Source: SOIV01 sp964435925
Lineage (GTDB): Bacteria; Acidobacteriota; Aminicenantia; Aminicenantales; Aminicenantaceae
DNA: 44,760 nucleotides
Reading direction: 5' to 3'
Assembly (NCBI GenBank): GCA_964435925.1
Contig: CAYTBG010000007.1
Span: 1 to 44,760, forward strand
The notes under the pieces are model-generated. The model was not told the DNA's origin, searched no databases, and worked only from the letters and a program-made list of their open reading frames with translations. Each line of letters starts with the position of its first letter. Positions within the stretch are counted from its first letter, which is position 1. This document shows positions 14,658 to 21,248 of this stretch, piece by piece. The position numbers and the translations under genes are program-made.

Positions 14658-15800
14658 ATATTCGGAAAGAACTTTATGGGCAATAATCCAGCGCTGTATT
14701 TCGGAAGTTCCTTCCCCGATAGTGGCTAATTTTGAGTCCCGGTAGAACTTTTCCACAGGATAATCTTTTATGAACCCGTAGCCTCCAAAAATCTGAACCG
14801 CCACGGAAGATGCTTTCACAGCTAACTCGCTCGAAAAGAGCTTGGCCATGGCAGATTCTTTGGGAACCTTCTTTCCCTGGTCTTCCATGAAAGCTGCTCT
14901 GTAGGTCAAAAGGCGAGCAGCCTCCAGTTCGGTAAAACCATCAGCAAGCATCCATTGAATGGCCTGAAAATTGGCAATAGGCTGATCAAATTGACTTCTC
15001 TCTTTGGCATACTTTAAGCTCGACTCCAAAGCCCCGGCAGCAATGCCTAAAGAAAACCCGGCGATACTTACTCGCCCTCCGTCCAAAATGGCCATAGCTT
15101 GTTTATAACCATCCCCTTCTTTCCCTATGACGTTCTCAGCAGGGACTTTTACATCTTCAAAAATAAGTTCAGAAGTATCGGCAGATCTTACGCCTAGCTT
15201 ATCTTCCTTTTTCCCGGGCTTAAAGCCTTTCATTCCTTTCTCTATGATAAAAGCGGAAATGCCCTTCCTTCCTTTCTCTGGATCAGTGACAGCCATAACC
15301 ACCAGGATTTCAGCTAAAGAACCGTTGGTGATGAAAAGCTTCGACCCGTTTAGCACCCAATAATCTCCCTCTTTTCGAGCTTTAGCTTTTAAAGCCGCTG
15401 CATCGGAACCAGCCTCTGCCTCAGTAAGTGCCCAGGCTCCCAAAGTCTGCCCAGAAGCCAGTCTTGTCAGGTACTTCTTCTTTTGCTCTTGATTCCCGAA
15501 GAGATTTAAATGATTTGAACAGAGCGAGTTGTGGGCTGCAACAACCAGGCCAACAGAAGGATCTACCTTGGAAATCTCTTCCAGGATAATGATATAGTCC
15601 ACATTAGAATAGCCTGCTCCCGAATATTCTGGAGGAATGACAATGCCCAGCAATCCCATTTCTCCCAGTTTCTTTGTCAGCTCCTCCGACCATTTCCCTT
15701 TTTCATCGTTCTCCTTAATAAAGGGCAGAATCTCCTTATCGGCGAAATTTCGGATTGAGTCTTTTAATATTTTTTGTTCTTGAGTGAATAAAAAATCCAT
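14655..15800 (-). CDS. Acyl-CoA dehydrogenase (short-chain/butyryl-type)
   Basis: 381 residues, the standard length. Family signatures are GAWALTEAEAGSDAAALKA (about 125-143) and NGSKLFITNG. The C-terminal block ends GEGTSEIQRW, in which Glu363 is the likely catalytic base as in short-chain/butyryl-CoA dehydrogenases. It oxidises acyl-CoA to trans-2-enoyl-CoA using FAD and passes electrons to an electron-transfer flavoprotein, which is not encoded here. AGAGAAAGG precedes the ATG. The stop codon is supplied by the terminal repeat of a miniature element. Exact chain-length preference cannot be read. Confidence 0.93.
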   Translation of the reverse strand: MDFLFTQEQKILKDSIRNFADKEILPFIKENDEKGKWSEELTKKLGEMGLLGIVIPPEYSGAGYSNVDYIIILEEISKVDPSVGLVVAAHNSLCSNHLNLFGNQEQKKKYLTRLASGQTLGAWALTEAEAGSDAAALKAKARKEGDYWVLNGSKLFITNGSLAEILVVMAVTDPEKGRKGISAFIIEKGMKGFKPGKKEDKLGVRSADTSELIFEDVKVPAENVIGKEGDGYKQAMAILDGGRVSIAGFSLGIAAGALESSLKYAKERSQFDQPIANFQAIQWMLADGFTELEAARLLTYRAAFMEDQGKKVPKESAMAKLFSSELAVKASSVAVQIFGGYGFIKDYPVEKFYRDSKLATIGEGTSEIQRWIIAHKVLSEY

Positions 15801-15936
15801 CCTTTCTCTCTACTTAAAAAAGATTAGCGGAAAAATTTAGGAAGATGCACACTTCCCTCCTTATGGCATTAAAATGATCTCCTTTTTCCTTTTTCATATT
15901 ACTTTTAAGCTTTTCAATAATCAAGGAAAATTTGGT

Positions 15937-16043
15937 GGGGTCAGACCTTTAAAACTTTTATTATTTGTGATGGAGAAATATTCTGGCTTCAAAAAATAAA
16001 TATTAAAAAAACTCATAAAGGTCTCTTTTAAAGGTCAGAACTG
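15937..16043. repeat. Inverted repeat of GGTCAGACCTTTAAA type
   Basis: GGGGTCAGACCTTTAAAA near 15937-15954 is answered by TTTTAAAGGTCAGAAC near 16027-16042, with about 70 bp of AT-rich loop. This resembles repetitive extragenic palindromes associated with REP-type transposases. Only one copy was seen. It lies between divergent genes. Confidence 0.55.
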
Positions 16044-16058
16044 TTCGGTGGTCTTGGT

Positions 16059-16087
16059 TTGACATGGTTATTCAAATCGTCTAAATT
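16059..16087 (+). promoter_or_regulatory. Promoter giving a probably leaderless transcript
   Basis: A consensus TTGACA (16059-16064) is spaced 17 bp from TAAATT (16082-16087). The ATG of the next gene is at 16094, only 7 nt after the -10 box, so transcription should start at or next to the A of the start codon. The 6 nt between (TAAGGC) leave no room for a usable ribosome site. Confidence 0.55.
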
Positions 16088-16093
16088 TAAGGC

Positions 16094-16357
16094 ATGATTG
16101 TAGGAATATTAAAGATTATCATTTATGCCTTCTTTGCCTATGTCGGCTACGTGTTCTTCCGTTTTTTCAGAGCCTTGAACAAAGCGAGCAAGCCTCCAAG
16201 AGCTCCAAAAGGCACATCGGGCATAATGGTTAAAGATGATTTTTGTAATACCTATCTTCCAAAAGAAGATGCAATCAGGGAAGTTTATGAAGGAAAAGAA
16301 TATTATTTTTGTTCGAGTGAGTGCCGCCAGAAATTTTTAGAACAAAAAAAATCTTAG
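16094..16357 (+). CDS. Small membrane-anchored YHS/TRASH-like metal-binding protein
   Basis: 87 residues. One N-terminal membrane helix (about 3-25), a basic Pro-rich linker (KPPRAPKG), then a compact domain with Cys51, Cys73 and Cys77 in the order KDDFCNTYLP ... YYFCSSECRQKFL. This C-x21-C-x3-C layout is that of short TRASH/YHS zinc-ribbon-like proteins (PP0621-type), believed to bind metal. No partner gene is adjacent; the neighbouring acylphosphatase is convergent. Its promoter leaves no 5' leader, so translation is probably leaderless. Confidence 0.75.
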   Translation: MIVGILKIIIYAFFAYVGYVFFRFFRALNKASKPPRAPKGTSGIMVKDDFCNTYLPKEDAIREVYEGKEYYFCSSECRQKFLEQKKS

Positions 16358-16373
16358 TAATCCCGCCTGCAGC

Positions 16374-16661
16374 TTACCAGGAATCAGAGTAAGTTACCTG
16401 GAAGTCTTTGAATTCTCCTTTATAATCTCCCCAGTTTACATCGACTTTTTCCACTTGGGATAAAGGAGGGCCCTCCTTCAGCTTGCTAATTAACTCTTCA
16501 ATTTTTTCTTTATCCCCTTCGGCTAATGCTTCTACTTGACCACTCCTTATGTTTCTTACCCAACCTGTTAGATTAAGTGAAGAGGCCCATTTTTGAGTAT
16601 GATCGCGGAAAAAGACTCCTTGAACTCTCCCTGTAACGAAAATATGTGCCCTTGTCTTCAT
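16374..16661 (-). CDS. acyP: Acylphosphatase
   Basis: 95 residues from the ATG at 16661, the usual length. The family signature GRVQGVFFRDHTQKWA gives the phosphate-binding Arg19, and the catalytic Asn37 is in GWVRNIRSG. It hydrolyses acyl-phosphates such as carbamoyl- or acetyl-phosphate. An upstream in-frame ATG (16685) would add eight residues with no family similarity, so the shorter start was chosen although neither has a strong ribosome site. Confidence 0.92.
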   Translation of the reverse strand: MKTRAHIFVTGRVQGVFFRDHTQKWASSLNLTGWVRNIRSGQVEALAEGDKEKIEELISKLKEGPPLSQVEKVDVNWGDYKGEFKDFQVTYSDSW

Positions 16662-16752
16662 TTGAAACTTAAAATATGTTAGCATAACTCTCGGCAAATA
16701 GTAAATAATTCGGGATTCTCAATAATAATAATTTTTTTTCAAGAATAAAAAT

Positions 16753-17526
16753 TTGATTCCTAAAAAAATTCTTCTCTCCGTAGCAGGACATGACCCTACA
16801 TCAGGAGCAGGTGTCTCACTCGATTTAAAGGTTTTCCAGCTCTTAGGCTTCCAAGGAATGGCTGCTCTAACCTCCATAACTTCGCAGAACACAAATGGCG
16901 TTAGGAAGGTTCATTGTCTTCCTCCCGATCTCCTCTGGGATCAGTACAAAACACTTGGCGAAGACGTTTCTTTCTCAGGCATTAAAGTCGGGATGGTCGG
17001 TTGGAGAAAAAACATAGAAGTTATAAAACGCATCTTAACAGATAATCCGAACATCAAAAAAGTTGTGGACCCGGTCTTTAAATCCAGCTCCGGGGCTTGG
17101 CTTTTAGAAAAGGATTCAATCCCTGGCTACATCTCCGAGATAAAAGGAAAAGCCTCTCTCCTCACTCCAAATTTGGAAGAGGCCAGCATGATATCCGGAA
17201 TAAAAATCAAAAACACAGAAGACATGAAAAAAGCAGCCAAAAGCATTTTCAGCCTCAGCAACATTCCCTGTTTCATAAAGGGAGGACACTTTCCAAAACA
17301 GATGGTCAATTTGCTATATGACGGTAATAAATTTCATTCTTTTAAAAAGGAAAAAATCAAAAAAAAGGTCCATGGAACAGGGTGTTTTCTATCCTCAAGC
17401 CTTCTGGGTTACATGGCTAAAGGAAACTCTCTGGAGAAAGCATGTCTTCTAGCAACTCAGCTCACCCACAAAGCAATCAAGAACGCGATCCAAATTGGTC
17501 AGGGACAAAACATCATCTCTTTTTAA
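16753..17526 (+). CDS. thiD: Hydroxymethylpyrimidine/phosphomethylpyrimidine kinase
   Basis: 257 residues of the ribokinase-like ThiD family. The N-terminal block is VAGHDPTSGAGVSLDLKVF (standard form GxDxSGGAGIQADLK), followed by ALTSITSQNTNGV and the C-terminal anion-hole/catalytic motif VHGTGCFLSSSL. It phosphorylates HMP and HMP-P for thiamin synthesis. The usual QAD is replaced by SLD, so the substrate might differ slightly; pyridoxal kinase-like activity is the alternative. The start is a TTG with no clear ribosome site. No other thi gene and no TPP riboswitch was seen nearby. It is convergent with the antiporter operon, with one base between the stops. Confidence 0.85.
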   Translation: MIPKKILLSVAGHDPTSGAGVSLDLKVFQLLGFQGMAALTSITSQNTNGVRKVHCLPPDLLWDQYKTLGEDVSFSGIKVGMVGWRKNIEVIKRILTDNPNIKKVVDPVFKSSSGAWLLEKDSIPGYISEIKGKASLLTPNLEEASMISGIKIKNTEDMKKAAKSIFSLSNIPCFIKGGHFPKQMVNLLYDGNKFHSFKKEKIKKKVHGTGCFLSSSLLGYMAKGNSLEKACLLATQLTHKAIKNAIQIGQGQNIISF

Positions 17527-17527
17527 A

Positions 17528-18811
17528 CTATTTTTTTCCTGCTTCATCCACTTTAAAAAGAAGTCTTTGGAGCAGGATGGGGCCTATAATCTGGTTAATG
17601 GCAATAATAGCCAAAACTAAAGCCTTAAACTCACCTCCCCATTCCGGAAAAGCTCTTTCCACAATCACGGCCATTCCCAAAGCGACGCCTGCCTGAGAAA
17701 TAAATCCTGCCCAACTGCGCTTTTGAACTCCTGGATCTTCTTTGGCAATTTTTGCTCCGACATAAGTACCTGAAAATTTTAAAATGCCTCTCCACACGAC
17801 AAAAATTAAGGCTAGCACCCAACTTCTACGCAAAGCCTCCAAATTTAGCGAGGCACCAGAAATCGCAAAAAAAACAACAAAGACTGGGACAGAGATTTTT
17901 TCTATAGCTTGTATCAGGCTATCTCCTCGCGAAGAAAAATTTTCCACCAAAAATCCAGCTACCAGACATATCATAAGAGGGTGAAGCCCGAGGCTATAGG
18001 AAATCTGATAAGTAAAAAAGGCAACTCCCAGAATGAAAACAGCTGCTTCCCTGTTGATAAACTTGAGGTAGAGTACTATCCCTAATCCTACAAGACCACC
18101 GAGTAATACAGAACTTCCCACCTCCTGCAAAACCATTGTCATAGCATCAGCTTCAAAGGCTTTACCGGAAAATGCTAAGAATTTAGACAAAGAGAGGGAA
18201 AGAGCAAAGATCGCAATAACCAAAAAATCCTTAATGACTGCAGTGCTTAAGATAAGGTCTGTGTATTTGCCCTTGGCATTCGTCTCGGTTATAACAGCTA
18301 TAGTTGTTGAAGGAGAAGTCGCTGTCGCCAGAGTGCCTAAAAGAATAGATAGAGCAAATCCTTGAGCAAGGGTTTTTTCCGAGAAAAAAGGAAAAAAGGA
18401 ACGGCCAAAAAGACCAAAAATCACGAAACCAGCGATGATTATGACTGTTTGAAAGATGAGAATAGAGAAAATTGCTTTCATATTTTTTCTGAGTTGAGCT
18501 ACCCTCATCTCCCCCCCAGCGGTCAAAGCTATTAAACTCAACGCCAGCCCATCAATGAGCTGCAAATTTTCAACATCTCCGATGCTCAGGAATTTCAGGA
18601 TATAGGGACCGCAAAAAATCCCGGCTAGAATAAATCCAGTGATCTGAGGGAGCTTGAAACGATTTACTGCTTTTCCTATCAAAAAGGCGAAAATCAGTAT
18701 AAACCCGAGAGAAATGGACGGAGAAAAATTAGGATTGGAGAAAGGAGCTAAGGAGGAACTTTTCAAAAAAAGCATAATAAAAAAAACAACAACCAGCACA
18801 ATAATATTCAT
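17528..18811 (-). CDS. CPA2-family cation:proton antiporter (KefB/NapA-like), catalytic-type subunit
   Basis: 427 residues with about 12-13 membrane helices and no C-terminal TrkA-N domain. The unwound-helix region TATSPSTTIAVITE (about 163-176) and the ion-binding Lys194-Asp195 pair (AVIKDFLVI) are those of electroneutral/electrogenic CPA2 exchangers. The GFILAGIFCGPYIL block in helix 2 is also typical. It should exchange K+ or Na+ for protons. It is the last gene of a four-gene operon and its ATG overlaps the upstream stop (ATGA), implying fixed stoichiometry with the preceding, degenerate homologue. Confidence 0.85.
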   Translation of the reverse strand: MNIIVLVVVFFIMLFLKSSSLAPFSNPNFSPSISLGFILIFAFLIGKAVNRFKLPQITGFILAGIFCGPYILKFLSIGDVENLQLIDGLALSLIALTAGGEMRVAQLRKNMKAIFSILIFQTVIIIAGFVIFGLFGRSFFPFFSEKTLAQGFALSILLGTLATATSPSTTIAVITETNAKGKYTDLILSTAVIKDFLVIAIFALSLSLSKFLAFSGKAFEADAMTMVLQEVGSSVLLGGLVGLGIVLYLKFINREAAVFILGVAFFTYQISYSLGLHPLMICLVAGFLVENFSSRGDSLIQAIEKISVPVFVVFFAISGASLNLEALRRSWVLALIFVVWRGILKFSGTYVGAKIAKEDPGVQKRSWAGFISQAGVALGMAVIVERAFPEWGGEFKALVLAIIAINQIIGPILLQRLLFKVDEAGKK

Positions 18812-20016
18812 TTTTCTATATCAAGCTTGAGGATAGAATTCTTTAAAGCCCAGGGGCTTAAAAGCTCGCTTAAAACTGTCGTAATCAAGGCTACAGAAAC
18901 AAAAACATCAATTAGAGGGAATGGATAAATCAATTTTAGGCTAACTATAAAAGCGACTGCAATCCCTCCTGAAGAGAGAAAACATAGACCAAAGAGCGCC
19001 GGCAAAGGAAAAGAAAAACGAAGAATCTTTCCAAAAAGACGTAGCGGAAAAGAGTATCCTGCTACCCTTAATATGAGTAAAATAACAACCAAAAGAGCAA
19101 TTTTATAATCAAAATTAAATTCCCAGAGGGCGCCTATCAGAATAAGAAAAATGATATAAAATGGTTTTTCGGTGGAAAGGATGAGAGGATAGAGCTCTTC
19201 CTGAATTCTGGTTAGATTGGAAAAAGTTATACCCAAGACCATGCAGATATACAGGGAAGGCAGGTTAAAATAGGCGGCTGTCCCTGATGCAAAAAATACA
19301 AGCCCCAGCAGATAAACCAGTAAATCATGCTCTGAAGTTTTTTTAATCGTTAAAAAATGAAAAACATAAGCGACGAAAATCGGAAATATTGTCGAGCACA
19401 GGAGGAGAACAAATCCCTTTACAAAGATATTGCTTTCAAAAAAAGGAAAGTGCCAGAAAGAAGCGACCAAGGCAAGACCTCCTATTCCCCAGAATCCACT
19501 CACGCTGACCAAGAATCGAGCTAAGTGAAAGTAGTTCCCTTTTTGGGGGATTTCGGATGAGGCGAAGTTAAGAAGAGAGGGAGAATTAAGACTCAGGAGA
19601 AGGCCAAGAGCGACAGCCATCCCATAAAGGAGATAGGAAGGCTCCGAGGGAAAAAGAGATCTTAATAGCCATCCAAAAGCCGCTATAACAAGACAAATCA
19701 CAAAAAGAGATTGCAAAAGCGAAAGTTCGACGTATTTCTGAGGAAATCTACGAAGATATCTGTATTCGAGTTGGAACCCAAAAATGAATCCTACCCATCC
19801 CAGTCCAAGGCTGATTAGAGGATTAAGCCCTTCTAGAACTCCCAGGCTTAAAACATTAAGACCATTCTTCCCCAGAGAAAGACCTAAAAATACATAGATA
19901 AGACCGGACAGAAAAAAGTAGCTTAAAGGTAAGAAAAGTTTTTTTCTCTTGAAGAGGAATCCAGAGCCAAGAAAAGCGATAAGCACAAGAAGGCCGAAAG
20001 CGAAAATGGCTTTCAT
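18808..20016 (-). CDS. CPA2-fold membrane protein lacking the ion-binding aspartate
   Basis: 402 residues, about 12 membrane helices, collinear with the next gene. The helix-4 region is NSPSLLNFASSEIP. Exactly 27 residues after SPS, where the neighbour has Lys-Asp, this protein has Ser173-Gly174 (VSVSGFWGI). It therefore lacks the acidic residue that binds and releases the cation. It is probably a non-transporting partner, making a heterodimeric exchanger or a regulatory subunit; this is inferred. It starts 5 nt after the PII-like gene's stop and overlaps the downstream antiporter by 4 nt. Confidence 0.7.
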   Translation of the reverse strand: MKAIFAFGLLVLIAFLGSGFLFKRKKLFLPLSYFFLSGLIYVFLGLSLGKNGLNVLSLGVLEGLNPLISLGLGWVGFIFGFQLEYRYLRRFPQKYVELSLLQSLFVICLVIAAFGWLLRSLFPSEPSYLLYGMAVALGLLLSLNSPSLLNFASSEIPQKGNYFHLARFLVSVSGFWGIGGLALVASFWHFPFFESNIFVKGFVLLLCSTIFPIFVAYVFHFLTIKKTSEHDLLVYLLGLVFFASGTAAYFNLPSLYICMVLGITFSNLTRIQEELYPLILSTEKPFYIIFLILIGALWEFNFDYKIALLVVILLILRVAGYSFPLRLFGKILRFSFPLPALFGLCFLSSGGIAVAFIVSLKLIYPFPLIDVFVSVALITTVLSELLSPWALKNSILKLDIEK

Positions 20017-20021
20017 TAATA

Positions 20022-20357
20022 CTATATTTCAGGCTTCATGCCCTCGACTTTATCTATCGGAAGCGTTAATACAATGCCAGTTCCCGGCTCATTTAAATTT
20101 CCTAAAATCTTCTTAAGCAATTTGATGACAGGCTTTTCCTTTTCATCCTTTATAACAGAAAGAATTGTTTTATTGTGAGACTTTTCCCCTGCAAACATGA
20201 ATCTTAAGCCAAGGAAAATCGGCACCTCTTCAGACAAGATATGGCCCATTCCACTACTCTCAATGACTGTTGCCCCGGTTATTCCTATTTCAAGAAAGCC
20301 CTCCAACACTTCTTCGAGCTTTTCAACCTTGTTAAGAATCAAAATCAAGAGTTTCAT
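20022..20357 (-). CDS. PII-like signalling protein
   Basis: 111 residues with a beta-alpha-beta ferredoxin-like plan (LLILILNKVEKLEEVLEGFLEIGITGATVIES) like nitrogen-regulatory PII and its relatives. A loop in the T-loop position (about 36-60) lacks the uridylylated Tyr context of GlnB. The C-terminal strand GTGIVLTLPIDKVEGM stands where PII has GdGKIFV. It probably binds a small molecule or nucleotide and controls the membrane proteins encoded downstream, as PII-like proteins do for other transporters. Its ATG overlaps the EIIA stop by one base (TAATG), so it is translationally coupled. Confidence 0.7.
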   Translation of the reverse strand: MKLLILILNKVEKLEEVLEGFLEIGITGATVIESSGMGHILSEEVPIFLGLRFMFAGEKSHNKTILSVIKDEKEKPVIKLLKKILGNLNEPGTGIVLTLPIDKVEGMKPEI

Positions 20358-20818
20358 TAAATCTTACCTTCCTCTTTTTTTAAGATCAAACGAATATCAT
20401 AGGAAGACTTAGCCTTCTTTGTTTTCTCCACAAACTTGGTTTCTTTGACCATACGACAAATATGAGCAAGCAGCCTTAGTTGAGAACCGGGATTATCTTT
20501 GTTCCCTAATAGGAGGAGGACGATATAGGTAGGCATTTTATCCACGGCTTCAAAATTGATTCCTTTCCTTATTAGAGCCAAAGCAAGAAGAGGCTTTTCA
20601 ATTTTTCCTATTAAAGCGTGGGGGACAGCTATTCCTTTCTCTAAGCCTGTACTTCCCAGTCCCTCTCTTTTCAGAAGCTCCTCAACAATGCCTTTTTCCT
20701 TAGAAATCAGCCCTCTTTTCTTCAGGGCAGAAACAATTTCCTCAAGGACAGATCGCTTATCTCCTGGCTCTATATCAAGGAAAATGTAATCTTCATTTAA
20801 AAGTCCGTAGATATTCAT
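20357..20818 (-). CDS. PTS EIIA domain protein (PtsN/fructose-type)
   Basis: 153 residues forming a single EIIA(Fru/Ntr) domain. The phosphorylatable His67 lies in GLEKGIAVPHALI, preceded by LLKREGLGSTG as in PtsN. No IIB, IIC, HPr or enzyme I gene is near, so it is regulatory rather than a sugar transporter component. EIIA(Ntr) proteins are known to control K+ uptake systems by direct binding. Its place as first gene of an antiporter operon supports the same logic here. GAGGCGAAGA precedes the ATG. Confidence 0.85.
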   Translation of the reverse strand: MNIYGLLNEDYIFLDIEPGDKRSVLEEIVSALKKRGLISKEKGIVEELLKREGLGSTGLEKGIAVPHALIGKIEKPLLALALIRKGINFEAVDKMPTYIVLLLLGNKDNPGSQLRLLAHICRMVKETKFVEKTKKAKSSYDIRLILKKEEGKI

Positions 20819-20964
20819 TCTTCGCCTCTAAAAGTTGGTTAAAAATTGAGATCCGGCCCTGACTTTGGACATTTCTAAGCTTGCCACTGTCATTTGATGC
20901 TTTCCTCTCTATTTATGACCATGATTAGATGTTAAAAGTCAAGGCCTAACTCTAATTTTTTAAA

Positions 20965-21225
20965 GCAATCTCATAAAAAAAACTGTAGGGGTTTGATTCA
21001 TCAAACCCACCTTTAATGATGAGATTGCCGCGTCGCTGCGCTCCTCGCAATCAGGCTGTGTCGCAATTTAAAAATAGTAAAAAGTTTGATAAAAATTTCC
21101 CATTTAAGGCTATAATTAAGGTGAACAAGCATATTAAATACTCTTTTTTAGGTAGAATGTTTTGTTCGTTTCCCATTTTAAATCTGTCAATTAATTGTGA
21201 CGCAGCCTGAATGACATTTAATATC
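20965..21225. repeat. Copy C of the miniature-element core, disrupted by two further repeats
   Basis: GCAATCTCATAAAAAAA (from about 20965) and GAGATTGCCGCGTCGC (21020-21036) are the loop and stem of the core found in copy B. The hairpin loop is interrupted by a GGGTTTGATTCATCAAACCC repeat (20985-21013). The continuation CTCGCAAT/GACATT, contiguous in copy A, is split by a 158-bp inverted-repeat element at 21052. The terminal TAATA repeats are not recognisable here. Together these repeats fill the 20819-21248 gap. Confidence 0.7.
21052..21209. mobile_element. 158-bp inverted-repeat element with 3-bp target duplication
   Basis: Left end CAGGCTGTGTCGCAATT (21052-21068) and right end AATTGTGACGCAGCCTG (21193-21209) are inverted repeats matching at 15 of 17 positions. 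The element is flanked by AAT on both sides (21049-21051, 21210-21212). Removing it and one AAT restores CTCGCAATGACATT, the uninterrupted sequence in copy A. The interior is AT-rich and codes for nothing recognised. It is a non-autonomous derivative of an unidentified IS. Confidence 0.75.
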
Positions 21226-21248
21226 CCGTCACTTTGGGACAAACTTTT

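Noticed and set aside
16700..16752. TPP riboswitch before thiD
   Set aside because: The short AT-rich leader has no CTGAGA or other thi-box sequence.
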